Positions 44,331 to 53,962 are shown, counted from the stretch's first letter. The stretch: DNA of 64,000 nucleotides from Pedobacter roseus (GCF_014395225.1 NZ_CP060723.1:62001-126000); one strand, 5' to 3'. The notes: generated by a model not told the origin, from the letters alone. Translations and numbers: made by a program.

Positions 44331-45767
44331 CTACATCTCCTGAGGTATGTCCGTGGCCTTACAATAAGCTACGCCAAGAGAATAATGGCATGCTCCCAGC
44401 TCATCCATATCCTCGAATGCCAGTCGCGGGTTTATTCTGCATTGCTCTGGTTTCTGCTGTCTTCGCTCATGAGGACAGAATGTATATTGCGGACAGCGAT
44501 GTTCATCATCACCCTTGATAAAAGATTGATAATAGTCTACATGGCACAGCAAGACCCTTAATGCATTGCTCAAGGAATCCTGCCCGAGATAGGTCCCTGA
44601 ATAGTCCTTCATATAATCATCATCATCAACGAGTTCATAGGCCATATCGCACAGCGGTACATATTCTCCCATTCTATGATGTTCTCCGGCAAATGTGAGA
44701 TCCACTTCGAAAACAGGATTTTCTATCCTCCTTTTATAGCCTTCCAGCATTACCGAGGTTAGATGGTCTACTGCTTTTTTGAATGAGGAACGATGCTTGA
44801 ATATGCCTGCGATTTCTTCTAGTGTCTCTTTTAGGTATTCTAATTTTTTACTAAGGATATATGAAACTGTATCTTTCTTCTTTTCTATGAATTTCCTTTT
44901 GTGCTTGGCAGTTTTTAACTCCGTTACAAACTGAACAAACATCTGTGCCGCATTCAGGTAGCTCAAGGAAAGCGATGTAAGCTCAAGCATATCCCTTTCT
45001 TTTATCCTTGGATAAATATGCTTAGCCACTTTCTCCATCAAAAGATATTCAAATCCTAATTTAGACTTCCGAGGTACTTCTTTGTTTAGAAGCCTGGCAC
45101 ATTCGCGCTCGAGGTTAGAAGCCAATCCTTCATATATGTAAAAATGACCGAAGTAAACCTGGTCTATTAGCCTTTCACCTGTTACCTTATCCAGGTATTC
45201 GTAATGGACCATTGGAATTGACATCTCCATTTTATCGTCAGCATATGGCGCGTAGGCCTCTATGTCTACATTCTCAATTTTGTCAATATTATATACGATC
45301 CTATCCTCAAAATTAGAGGCTGCTCCACCCATGATTGTAAAAATCGTACCATTTATGCCTCTCCACATCGTAAGTTTTTCTCCAGAAATCTTTTCTACTG
45401 AACTACTTTCTGGAATATTCACGAACTCGGTGAATATTGCTCTATTGATCACCTGAAAATAGAAGGTAGTTATGCCCACCATCGTACTCACCTCATGCAC
45501 GTAATGTATGATTTCATGATGGATCACCTCCTGATACTTTCTCTGGATAGCCAATTGGTCTTCAACTGAAAAATCATGCCTTATGTAATCGTAGCTGGGA
45601 ATGTCTTTTTTCCTAAGCTCGGTTTTAATCATTATAAAGAATTTATTCATTAAATACTTTCCCAAATAATTTGGCCCGATGCTATTTAGTATATCGGCCA
45701 GTTCTTTTTCTGTTGTGCTTTCCATTTGCTTAAGGGTGGAATCCGAATGAGTTCCTTCTTTGGTCAT
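44331..45767 (-). CDS. HExxH putative metalloprotease with Cys-rich tail
   Basis: This protein is about 478 aa (start MTKEGTHSD at 45767; a second ATG at 45725 would leave a 4-bp gap to the upstream gene). IHHEIIHYVHEVSTM gives the HExxH zincin motif (about H84-E85-x-x-H88). The C-terminal ~70 residues carry several Cys (EHRCPQYTFCPHERR, EQCRI, GACHYS, AYCKA), possibly a metal-binding finger. There is no signal peptide, so it is cytoplasmic. It overlaps or abuts the HEPN-like gene upstream, forming a bicistron. A protease role is inferred. Confidence 0.6.
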   Translation of the reverse strand: MTKEGTHSDSTLKQMESTTEKELADILNSIGPNYLGKYLMNKFFIMIKTELRKKDIPSYDYIRHDFSVEDQLAIQRKYQEVIHHEIIHYVHEVSTMVGITTFYFQVINRAIFTEFVNIPESSSVEKISGEKLTMWRGINGTIFTIMGGAASNFEDRIVYNIDKIENVDIEAYAPYADDKMEMSIPMVHYEYLDKVTGERLIDQVYFGHFYIYEGLASNLERECARLLNKEVPRKSKLGFEYLLMEKVAKHIYPRIKERDMLELTSLSLSYLNAAQMFVQFVTELKTAKHKRKFIEKKKDTVSYILSKKLEYLKETLEEIAGIFKHRSSFKKAVDHLTSVMLEGYKRRIENPVFEVDLTFAGEHHRMGEYVPLCDMAYELVDDDDYMKDYSGTYLGQDSLSNALRVLLCHVDYYQSFIKGDDEHRCPQYTFCPHERRQQKPEQCRINPRLAFEDMDELGACHYSLGVAYCKATDIPQEM

Positions 45768-46551
45768 AATAAATATAGCGGGCACGGAAATGCCTTTCTG
45801 AGGTTATGGGATGCATGATCAGGGTCTTGGGCTTTGCCGTTCCATATTCTTTTCTTTTTCTTGCCTTGATATTAAGGAAATGATAGGACAGCAATGCCGA
45901 ATAGGCAAACCGCAGGCTCCAATCATCAAAACTTATCAAAGGGATATCCCACCTCGCTCCTTTATAGGTATCAAGATGGATTTGCTTATTGTGCATATCA
46001 ATCTGGTATTCTGAATGTGCGAATGCATTTCTTAGCGAAGTAAGAAAGCCGTTGCTAATCACATTTGCCAGTTTTAGTTTCTTTCCAGCCAATACATCCC
46101 TGATATCCATCCTGATATAAGTATGCCTGCTCATCTCAGGAACCTCGACCTTCCAGGGGTAACTTGCGCCGCTAACCAATGTCGCCAGCCGGTATAATTG
46201 GCGCAAGAATGCCTTAGCCTCCCAGATATGGGTATAGACCATCATCTCAATTGTTATCCGATACTCATCATCCGGAATAGATGTCTGCCCAGAGGGAAAG
46301 CCATATTGATTCTTCATGAACTCGATAAAAAACCTCAGCCTTGACTCATCCTTATATCTATCTCCTCTATTGTCAATCGTATATGGATTAAGGTTCAGCG
46401 AGGAATTTATTGGCCTTGCATGGAACTCCCCTTCAGCAAGGAACAATAGATAGTTATGCTCCAATGATCTTGCCGAGATATAGTCGAATGCCTCTTCGAT
46501 TGCATCCTTGACCTCTTGGTCTATTTTACGAAACTTCTTTAGCGTAATCAT
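45730..46551 (-). CDS. HEPN-like protein (RX4H motif)
   Basis: This is a 273-aa protein. Residues 174-179 read RNAFAH within FLTSLRNAFAHSEYQID, the R-x4-H motif of HEPN RNases, set in a helical protein (YTHIWEAKAFLRQLYRLATL, about 106-125). It is the first gene of a minus-strand pair with the HExxH gene downstream. If both are active, this is an RNase-protease pairing; whether one activates the other is unknown. Confidence 0.55.
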   Translation of the reverse strand: MITLKKFRKIDQEVKDAIEEAFDYISARSLEHNYLLFLAEGEFHARPINSSLNLNPYTIDNRGDRYKDESRLRFFIEFMKNQYGFPSGQTSIPDDEYRITIEMMVYTHIWEAKAFLRQLYRLATLVSGASYPWKVEVPEMSRHTYIRMDIRDVLAGKKLKLANVISNGFLTSLRNAFAHSEYQIDMHNKQIHLDTYKGARWDIPLISFDDWSLRFAYSALLSYHFLNIKARKRKEYGTAKPKTLIMHPITSERHFRARYIYYDQRRNSFGFHP

Positions 46552-46742
46552 CCCTATAGCCTTAGATTATTTGAAACAGGGATAAACGCCAAGTGGCCTC
46601 CTAACTCGAAAGCTAGTTTTGTATTTATTGTTATCATTCGGAGCGTAATTATATCCTAAAGTAACCAATTTCTATTATATCTGGCCCACCAAGCCACTGA
46701 TTTTCTCCGTCTATTCTTTATGCTTGTTCAGTAAATTTAAGC

Positions 46743-46844
46743 GTTCATGTAACCTGAACATTGAATTTTATTGAACATAATATAAGCTTATTTAGGAATT
46801 ATCAGTTATTGTTCATTATATTTGATTGTTCATGTATCTTGAAC
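46743..46844 (+). promoter_or_regulatory. Operator array of the AbiE-like pair
   Basis: Two 17-bp sites, GTTCATGTAACCTGAAC (46743-46759) and GTTCATGTATCTTGAAC (46828-46844), each have GTTCA/TGAAC arms around 7 nt. Between them lie single half-sites ATTGAACATAAT (46770) and ATTGTTCATTAT (46808), and another TTGAACAT overlaps the start at 46862. AbiEi antitoxins are known to autorepress by binding inverted repeats upstream, which fits. Confidence 0.75.
46817..46824 (+). promoter_or_regulatory. -7 promoter box of the AbiE-like pair
   Basis: TATATTTG matches the Bacteroidota TAnnTTTG element exactly. Transcription would start near 46831, inside the second operator site, so a bound repressor would block initiation. 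Confidence 0.55.
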
Positions 46845-46861
46845 AGATTAAAATTTTGAAC

Positions 46862-47878
46862 ATGAAAGAGCAAGATATACTTTTGCCCGCCTTGGAAAGA
46901 CTAACAGAAATTGCCGGAGTTACAGCAAAAATCTTGAGCTATCCATCAGGTCGCGGAAGAAATTCTGATGCCATAATAGAACTTACCAAAGGGCAACAGA
47001 CATCCATTCTGGAAGCAGATGTCAAGACCGAGGTCAGGACTGCAACGCTGGACAACATTATCTCAAGGCAGCAGCAGACCGACGGCAAGAGAATCCTTAT
47101 TACAAAATATATTCCCTCGCCCATGAAAGGGGAACTGCGCAAGCAAAATATCTGTTATATTGAAACATCAGGGAACTGCTATATCGAAACCCGCAGCATG
47201 TTCGTTCTAATAAGCGACCAAAAAAGCACACAGCCAAAACATAATGAAGATACCAAATTATGGGCACCAGCAGGGCTAAAGTTTCTATTTGCAGTTCTTC
47301 AGGAGCCGGACATACTTAATACTTCTTACCGTAACATGGCATACGCATCTAGCGTAGCCCTGGGTAATGTAGGCAACTTTATCTCAGAGATGAAGCGCGA
47401 CGGTTACATCATCATGGGGACACGTCTGGAACAGCCAATTTTATTACTTGACAACAAGACTGCCCTAATAGATAAATGGGCCGACATGTATAGAACAGTC
47501 CTAAGGCCAAAGCAGCTGGTCGGGAAATTTCGCTTCGCTAAAAAGGAAGATAGGGCAAATTGGCACGAATATACAGCTCAAAGCGGCGACATCCGCTGGG
47601 GAGGCGAAACTGCAGGGGCTATCCTAACTGGACACTTGGTGCCAGAAGTTTATACCATATACTCTAACAGTGACCGATTTGAACTAATGAGAAGGCTAAG
47701 ACTGGTTCCATCTGCAACTGGTGATGTAGAAATCCTGAGGCCTTTTTGGAATGAGGATACCGCAGAGCCTGGTGATGGTACGGTTCCGCCGATGCTGGCC
47801 TATGCCGAACTGATCAGCAGCCTGGACAGCAGAAACAGGGAAATCGCATTAAGAATAAAGGAAAAATATGTCGGATAA
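46862..47878 (+). CDS. AbiEi-family type IV antitoxin
   Basis: This 338-aa protein starts MKEQDILLPALERL. I chose this ATG because the 12 codons upstream cover an operator site. A central winged-helix DNA-binding region reads WAPAGLKFLFAVLQ and ALGNVGNFISEMKRDGYI (about 150-190). The C-terminal half should be the antitoxin domain. In known AbiE systems the antitoxin represses its own operon through inverted repeats. The end overlaps the toxin gene by 11 bp. Confidence 0.8.
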   Translation: MKEQDILLPALERLTEIAGVTAKILSYPSGRGRNSDAIIELTKGQQTSILEADVKTEVRTATLDNIISRQQQTDGKRILITKYIPSPMKGELRKQNICYIETSGNCYIETRSMFVLISDQKSTQPKHNEDTKLWAPAGLKFLFAVLQEPDILNTSYRNMAYASSVALGNVGNFISEMKRDGYIIMGTRLEQPILLLDNKTALIDKWADMYRTVLRPKQLVGKFRFAKKEDRANWHEYTAQSGDIRWGGETAGAILTGHLVPEVYTIYSNSDRFELMRRLRLVPSATGDVEILRPFWNEDTAEPGDGTVPPMLAYAELISSLDSRNREIALRIKEKYVG

Positions 47879-48647
47879 CCCTATACTTTTGCCACTGGTA
47901 TCAGAAATGCTAAGTGAGATGAGCACCGTATGCGCAAAATTTGATATCGATTTTTATCTCGTGGGTGCAATTGCAAGAGATATCCATTTATCTGCCAACG
48001 AAGAACTTCTTTCAAAAAGAGGTACCAAGGATGTTGACCTTGCCATCACCATTAGCGATGAGGGGCAGTACAACCAGATAAAAAAAGCGCTGATAGGAAC
48101 CGGGCTATTTGAAGGGCATGAAACAGAGGCCATAAAGCTGATTTATAAAAAGGGCGTGGAACTCGATCTTCTGCCATTTGGAGAAATTGAGGAAGCAAAC
48201 AGAAATGTAAAATTGACCGACCCAACCTTTGTATTGAATATGCCGGGCTTTGCAGAAATTTATCCCTTTGTTGAGGATTATGATGTCGGAAACGGCCAGA
48301 TGGTAAAGGTCTGTACCATAGAAGGTATCATCCTGCTAAAGCTGATTGCTAACGACGACCGTCCGGAGCGGACAAAGGACATTGCCGATATCGAACATCT
48401 AATCCAGAGTTATTTCGAACTGAACAATGATGATATCTATATGTCCCATTTTGAGCTGATGGAATTATATGATACCACCAACAATGACTATATCCAGCTG
48501 GTATGCTCACGGTTGATAGGAAGAAAAATAAATACCTTACTGGCAAACTCAGTTACGCTTGCCAACAGGGTTAAGGCAATATTATCAAAGCGTGAAACGG
48601 CAAGATGGCAGGCCATTCTAGACGGAATGAATGACAACTGGCTCTAA
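47868..48647 (+). CDS. AbiEii-like nucleotidyltransferase toxin
   Basis: This 259-aa protein has the nucleotidyltransferase motif DFYLVGAIARDIHL, then the metal-binding pair in TKDVDLAITI, and the third Asp in GVELDLLPFG. Helical C-terminal part. Members of this superfamily transfer nucleotides to tRNA or protein targets and cause abortive infection. It overlaps the antitoxin gene by 11 bp, the usual translational coupling of type IV toxin-antitoxin pairs. Confidence 0.8.
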   Translation: MSDNPILLPLVSEMLSEMSTVCAKFDIDFYLVGAIARDIHLSANEELLSKRGTKDVDLAITISDEGQYNQIKKALIGTGLFEGHETEAIKLIYKKGVELDLLPFGEIEEANRNVKLTDPTFVLNMPGFAEIYPFVEDYDVGNGQMVKVCTIEGIILLKLIANDDRPERTKDIADIEHLIQSYFELNNDDIYMSHFELMELYDTTNNDYIQLVCSRLIGRKINTLLANSVTLANRVKAILSKRETARWQAILDGMNDNWL

Positions 48648-48712
48648 GATCAGAAAGATTTTTAAAGCCCTCAAATTTTGCCTATTTTCCGAAATATCCA
48701 AATATAGAAAAA

Positions 48713-49737
48713 ATGACCTCTCAACCGTTATTATCCATGACCGTCTCCCTTCAGGAAAATTCCTGGAGCCCACTTTCGGGACAACTTAAGGTAGGAGAAT
48801 GCCTTGAACTTATAAAAATAGGAACTTACAAGTCGGAGGTTGAGAATCTCAGAAGACATCTCAGTGAGGGAAATACCGATTACTATGATAGAGAGAAAAA
48901 AAGGCTTCCTGCGGTTACCTTTTCTGCAAGTTTCGAAAAGCAAAGGAACCGCGCTTCCATATCTGAGTATAACCGGTTACTTGTACTAGATTTTGATAAA
49001 TTAACGGCTGATGGGATGATTGGCCTGAAATCCAGACTTCAAGCCGACCCTCATATTCTATCCTTTTGGGAATCACCATCCGGATCTGGATTGAAGGGGC
49101 TAATGTTTCTAGATTTTTCAGAAGACTTCCCCTAGAGGATGCAAACTTCAGGCACACTTACGCCTTTAGGAAAGTCCATACCTATTTTAAGGAAAAATAC
49201 GATGTTGAATTGGATAAAAGCGGTAGTGACGTCACCCGTCTATGTTTTTTCTCCTTCGATCCCGACCTATTTATCCGGGAAGAAACAACACCTTTTTCCG
49301 TTTCTTATACCGATGGCGAAGCGGCGTTGGCCAGGCAGACACTAAGGACGGCGGTCTACTCTTATGCAGCCGAGCCAACAGCCAACCAGAAATTCAATCC
49401 ATTGGGCAAGAACAGCCAGCTAAATAGGACTGAGGTGCAGGCGATCATTAGGTATCTCTCAAGAAGGGGACTTTCGATAACCTATAGTTTTCACAACTGG
49501 TACCAGGTATCTTATGCCATAGCCAACACATTCACCTACGAACTGGGGATGAAATATTTTCTCTCACTATCAAAACTTGATGGCAGGGACTATAACGAAC
49601 GGGGCAGCCGAAATATGATCGATTACTGCTATGCAAATTCGATGGGAAAGTTTACTTTTGCAACCGTAGTCTTTTTTGCTAAGCAAAATGGCTATAAGAA
49701 AGAGAAAGAGGTACCTAAGGTGGAGGAAATGTTATGA
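48713..49737 (+). pseudogene. VirE-N/BT4734-like gene with -1 frameshift
   Basis: The first frame (48713-49135) encodes a VirE N-terminal-type domain with LLVLDFDKLTADGM and SPSGSGLKGLMFLDFSEDFP, and then a stop. The second frame continues with LEDANFRHTYAFRKVHTYFK, KSGSDVTRLCFFSFDPDLF and a PriCT-like end (NMIDYCYANSMGKFTFATVV) to 49737. The join lies in a run of four C (49129-49132). The gene is typical of Bacteroidota mobile elements. It may be inactivated, or read through by programmed frameshifting. Confidence 0.75.
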
Positions 49738-49846
49738 AAATAGCAAAGTACCCCGCAAGTATTAACAGCCATTCTGTGCACGACAAAGTTGGGAGGAGCT
49801 CTAATAGTTCAGTATTTTCTAGTCAGGGACCACTTTCTTTTTCTTT
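49738..49846. other. Leader region of the reverse transcriptase
   Basis: This 109-bp gap lies before the reverse transcriptase. I see no strong long hairpin; GGGAGGAGCTCT lies near 49791. A small noncoding RNA template, as found with some defence RTs, cannot be excluded or supported by eye. Confidence 0.25.
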
Positions 49847-51595
49847 ATGCTAAATCTCAGCGATTATTCATCTGAAAAAAGCATACTTGATATGCTCTGC
49901 CGCCTGAGGGTAAAACTAGCTCACCGCAGGAACAAGGACCACCTTATTCATCTGCACACAAGCTCTAAAAAACACAATTACCATAGGACTTCCAGCACCA
50001 ACAGTACCGAGCTGCTGACAAGCTTATTTCCTCCAAGAAAACAATGGAAATCGGTACTCCAGCGCAAAAGGATGAAAAACGGCATCCCGCGCAGCTCAAC
50101 GGAAAAAACAATGCTCTCCTTGCAGGCGACTCTAAGGTTCTTTAGAGATACCCAGCCCGATGCTCCATTTCTGGGCAGGCTGGATGCCTTTATAAGGGAA
50201 GTTCAGGATGGCATTCATGGAGGCAACTATAAGATTGGCGCTCCAAAGATCATCCCAAAATTAAAAGAGGACAAGGCCAGTGATACAAAAATAAATATAT
50301 GCAGGCCGATAGCCTCATTTGGACTGAAGGACAAATTAATACTAAGTATCACCAACAGGTATCTAACGGGCGTTTTTGACCCCTTCTTTATCGAACATTC
50401 CTTTGCCTTTAGGGCTAAACGCTTGATAAACGGAAAACTGATGTGCCCAACGCACCATGAACCCGTACAGGAAATCCTGGATTACAGGAAAAGATTTGAA
50501 GAAGGCAGCCTGCATGTGGCCGAATGTGACATGAAGAAATTCTTTGATACCGTTAGCCATACATTGATCAAGAAGATTTTTGCGCAGTTTTTTAATCGAA
50601 AGGGAATGGAAGATTACCAGGCCCAAGACCTGGCCGATGCAAAACGTATCCTTTACGACTATCTGGATTCTTACACCTTCAATAAAACTGTTCTGCCACT
50701 GAACCAAAAACAAGCGCACTTCGACAGGTTCCAGATTCCCAAAGGTGAATATGGATGGGTTGGGAAGGAACTGATTGCCAAGGATTACTACAAGCGCCTA
50801 TCGAGCGCGAAAATTGGTATTCCGCAGGGCGGTGCACTATCGGGCTTGATAGCGAATGCCGTACTGCACGGCATAGACAAGAAGGTAAATGCCCTGCAGG
50901 ATGGGAAGCTTCTCTACCTAAGGTTTTGCGATGACATGCTTATCATCCACCCTGAGCGGAACAAGTGCGAGCAGGCCTTCCAACGATATCTCTTGGGGCT
51001 AAAATCCAAAAAGCTGGTGGTGCATGATCCGGTGGAAACCCCTTATGCCACTGCCAAGAAATTCTGGTCGGAAAAATCAAAAAGTTGCTATAGCTGGGGA
51101 AATGAAAGCGGAATGGGCTCACCCTGGATTGGCTTCGTGGGGTATGAAATGCATTACCAGGGGCATATTAGGGTAAGAAAAAGCTCACTATTAAAAGAGA
51201 TGAAAAAGCAGTTCCGCGTGGTGGGCGACCTGAAGCAGATCTTAAAGGATCCTCAATGCCGCAGTGGCAAGGGCTCCATCTACGAATCCGTTGCCAGCCG
51301 ATTAATAGGCATGTCCGTGGGAAGGGTATCTCTTTGGAACTATAAGCAGATTCCAAATGAAATGTGCTGGGTAAGCGGCTACAAACTTTTGACCGACAAT
51401 AAATACTCTCGCATACAGCTTAAGCGCTTAGACTCCAGCCGCAACCGGCTACTGCTCAAATTAAGATTGATGGTAGGAAAAATGGGCGCTGATGACAAGG
51501 ATGATACAGACTCAGAAGAGCGATCAAGGATATCCGAACCTATATATCACGGCTTTCCTTTTAGTTATTACTATCAAGCACTAAAAGATAAATAG
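49847..51595 (+). CDS. Defence-type reverse transcriptase (UG/DRT-like)
   Basis: This 582-aa RT has motif A ECDMKKFFDTVSH (about 225-237), the motif B-like IPQGGALSGLIANAVL (about 324-339), and the catalytic box LRFCDDMLIIHP (Asp pair at 362-363), with FCDD in place of the common YADD. Later, GSPWIGFVGYEMHYQG resembles RTs of the unknown-group (UG) type. No group II intron maturase or retron-like end is seen, and the motif does not match diversity-generating RTs (no SQ). It is followed by a RES-domain gene 59 bp later. Subgroup not determined. Confidence 0.85.
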   Translation: MLNLSDYSSEKSILDMLCRLRVKLAHRRNKDHLIHLHTSSKKHNYHRTSSTNSTELLTSLFPPRKQWKSVLQRKRMKNGIPRSSTEKTMLSLQATLRFFRDTQPDAPFLGRLDAFIREVQDGIHGGNYKIGAPKIIPKLKEDKASDTKINICRPIASFGLKDKLILSITNRYLTGVFDPFFIEHSFAFRAKRLINGKLMCPTHHEPVQEILDYRKRFEEGSLHVAECDMKKFFDTVSHTLIKKIFAQFFNRKGMEDYQAQDLADAKRILYDYLDSYTFNKTVLPLNQKQAHFDRFQIPKGEYGWVGKELIAKDYYKRLSSAKIGIPQGGALSGLIANAVLHGIDKKVNALQDGKLLYLRFCDDMLIIHPERNKCEQAFQRYLLGLKSKKLVVHDPVETPYATAKKFWSEKSKSCYSWGNESGMGSPWIGFVGYEMHYQGHIRVRKSSLLKEMKKQFRVVGDLKQILKDPQCRSGKGSIYESVASRLIGMSVGRVSLWNYKQIPNEMCWVSGYKLLTDNKYSRIQLKRLDSSRNRLLLKLRLMVGKMGADDKDDTDSEERSRISEPIYHGFPFSYYYQALKDK

Positions 51596-51654
51596 GATCA
51601 GGATATCTGACCGTTTGTATTTACCAAAAAGCCTAGTGTTTAAAATTTAATGAC

Positions 51655-53130
51655 ATGAATATGGAAGACAATGACGAGGAAAAGTTATGTTATAAGTGTG
51701 TAACTGACGAATATCTAAGCGAGGAAATAAGGATAGGTGGCATAAGCTGCATCTGCTCATATTGTAAGAAGAAGAGGCGATCTTACACCCTCTCTAAAAT
51801 GGCAGATCGCGTTGAGGAAGCTTTTGAACAGCATTTTGAGCCCACCAATGACCAGCCCACAGAGGAAGAGTATTACAGGCAGCACTCGGATCCGGAATCC
51901 TCATACTGGTGGTACCGCGAGGGGGAAAGCCTGCCATTCCTATTGGAAGATATGGGCGGCATTCCAGAGCAGGCGGCAGAAGACATCCAGGCAATACTTC
52001 AATCCAGGTATGACAACCATGATAACGATTTCGAGGAACAGCGCTTCAGCAGCGAAGCCCTATATGAAATGAGAGGTGTCTCTGACCACTTATGGCAGCA
52101 GGATTGGGATGAGTTCGAACGTGTCGTGCAATCGGAATCCCGCTTTTTTAGCAGAAAGGTATATGATTACCTAACCAGGGTCTTCACTGGGCTTGAGAAA
52201 TTTACCTCTTACAAGGCTGCTCCACTTATCCGCAAGGCAGGCGCATCAAAGGGCATAAAGGGGCTCTACAGGGCGAGGGTTTTTCAGGACCGGGATGAGA
52301 TATTGTCAGTGATCAAGAGCCCCGACCAGCAGATTGGAACCCCATCTTCGAAATTTGCAAGGGGCGGAAGGATGAACGCACAAGGGGTTGCCGTCTTTTA
52401 TGGTGCGACTAGCCACGAACTTGCGCTTGCAGAAGTAAGGCCACCGGTGGGCAGTAAAGTAGTTATCGGATATTTTGAAATATTAAGGCCACTAAGACTT
52501 CTTGATCTTACCGCTCTTCGCAATGCACGGGCTGAGGGAAGCATCTTCGATCCCCAATATGCACCACTTCGTGAAAAGGCATTGTTCCTCAGTCGCCTGG
52601 TAGACCGCATAGCTCTCCCCGTAATGCCTTCGCAGGAATCAAAGGATTACCTTTCCACCCAGATCATTGCCGACTTTTTAGCCGAGGCCAATGACCCTCC
52701 TTATGATGGGATTATCTTTTCTTCCACGCAGTCAAAAAAGGAAGGCGCCAATGTTGTGCTATTCCACCGCGCCGCAAGGGTTCAGCAGATAGACCTAGTG
52801 GAGGGCGCAACGATCACAGCACATTCAAGCGTATATGAACCTGCAGAGGGAGAATATGAAAGCTATAATGTCGTTGTTCAGCAGCCCGGGAAGCTGAAAA
52901 AAAAGGAGCCGATTAAAGATCACGTCTATCATCCAAGAATAGGATTTCTTCCCTCTCCTCGATGGCCAATTGTGGAGGATACCAGGGAAATTACGCTGAA
53001 GATCAGGGAAAATGATCTGCAGATATTTGAAATCAGCTCTCTGGAGGTTATAACGAAGGAAATACCTTACCAGCGAGCTACCGTAAAGGAGGAGTGTAAG
53101 ATAAAAAAGCCTGAAATTTTGGATTTTTGA
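51655..53130 (+). CDS. RES-domain NAD-processing protein with HEPN/RES N-terminal domain
   Basis: This 491-aa protein has a zinc-binding pattern CYKC...CICSYCKKKRR in its first 45 residues, a helical middle (about 45-200), then a RES domain: LYRARVF, ARGGRMNAQGVAVFYGAT (about 235-252) and HELALAEVRPP. RES toxins (for example MbcT) degrade NAD+ by phosphorolysis. No Xre antitoxin gene is adjacent, unlike classical RES-Xre pairs. It directly follows the RT, suggesting an effector role in an RT-based system (inference). Confidence 0.8.
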   Translation: MNMEDNDEEKLCYKCVTDEYLSEEIRIGGISCICSYCKKKRRSYTLSKMADRVEEAFEQHFEPTNDQPTEEEYYRQHSDPESSYWWYREGESLPFLLEDMGGIPEQAAEDIQAILQSRYDNHDNDFEEQRFSSEALYEMRGVSDHLWQQDWDEFERVVQSESRFFSRKVYDYLTRVFTGLEKFTSYKAAPLIRKAGASKGIKGLYRARVFQDRDEILSVIKSPDQQIGTPSSKFARGGRMNAQGVAVFYGATSHELALAEVRPPVGSKVVIGYFEILRPLRLLDLTALRNARAEGSIFDPQYAPLREKALFLSRLVDRIALPVMPSQESKDYLSTQIIADFLAEANDPPYDGIIFSSTQSKKEGANVVLFHRAARVQQIDLVEGATITAHSSVYEPAEGEYESYNVVVQQPGKLKKKEPIKDHVYHPRIGFLPSPRWPIVEDTREITLKIRENDLQIFEISSLEVITKEIPYQRATVKEECKIKKPEILDF

Positions 53131-53222
53131 TTTATTGTGGCGGCAATTTGTATAAACCTAGCTTGCACTAGAGTGCCTTTTTGCCGTATATTGGGCAAAT
53201 CACTAAAATAAACTAACGCTAA

Positions 53223-53927
53223 ATGTCCGCAACTAAATTAAACTCCTCGGCTGCCAAACATTTCCCAAGGTGGGATGTGATGTTAGATGAGCATTTCGAC
53301 TGCCAGTACAACGGGCTTGACTGGGATGAAAAGGAACGTGAAAGGGTTTTCTTTCAGAGCAATGAACTTCTGATGTCGATTGCCGAGCATTTTTTCAGCC
53401 TTGGCAAATTCAAGGATAGCTGGGATAACTCAAAATGCTACATAAATGTCTATGGGCAAAACCTTCTATTGAAGTCGGAAAAGCTGGATACCATTTTCCA
53501 CTGGGGACTGGATGAGCATTATTTTTATCTGGAGTGCCACATCATTTATGCGGAGAACCTGCGCTATATGAATGATGAATTTTATGAGCTTATATTAGCG
53601 CTTAAGGCTCTTGGGGATTTTGAGTTTTTTGAGGTGGGGCGCATAACTAAAGATGAACGGCCTTATTATGAAAACAAGACAAGTACTGTGTTTCAGCTGA
53701 TCAGAAACTTTATGCTCTATCAGACCGAAAAGATGAACGGGAGCAATTATCAGCAGCCTCCATCTTTGGATCTCGGACAGTTCTGCCTGAAGTGGGATGC
53801 CCAGCGCATAGACTGGGAGGAATTGATAGAAAAGGCAAGCGCGGCCTTCAAGATAATGTACAACATAAATTACAAGCTCTGGAAGGTAAGCAATACCCCT
53901 AAAGCCAAATCCAGCATAGCAAGGTGA
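53223..53927 (+). CDS. Hypothetical protein, third gene of RT-RES cluster
   Basis: This 234-aa protein is acidic and aromatic-rich (HFDCQYNGLDWDEKERERVF, FHWGLDEHYFYLECHIIYAE). No motif recognised. It is 92 bp downstream of the RES gene on the same strand, and may be a third component of the module or its inhibitor. The small minus-strand gene beyond is convergent. Confidence 0.6.
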   Translation: MSATKLNSSAAKHFPRWDVMLDEHFDCQYNGLDWDEKERERVFFQSNELLMSIAEHFFSLGKFKDSWDNSKCYINVYGQNLLLKSEKLDTIFHWGLDEHYFYLECHIIYAENLRYMNDEFYELILALKALGDFEFFEVGRITKDERPYYENKTSTVFQLIRNFMLYQTEKMNGSNYQQPPSLDLGQFCLKWDAQRIDWEELIEKASAAFKIMYNINYKLWKVSNTPKAKSSIAR

Positions 53928-53962
53928 CACGAGTAAATTATCGTCCATTCGATTGCATCCTG

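Noticed and set aside
49738..49846. Retron-like msr/msd RNA before the RT
   Set aside because: The gap is only 109 bp and I could not find the long complementary arms expected of a retron; the RT motifs also differ from retron RTs.
49847..51595. Diversity-generating retroelement
   Set aside because: No template/variable repeat pair was seen nearby and motif B lacks the SQ signature of such RTs.
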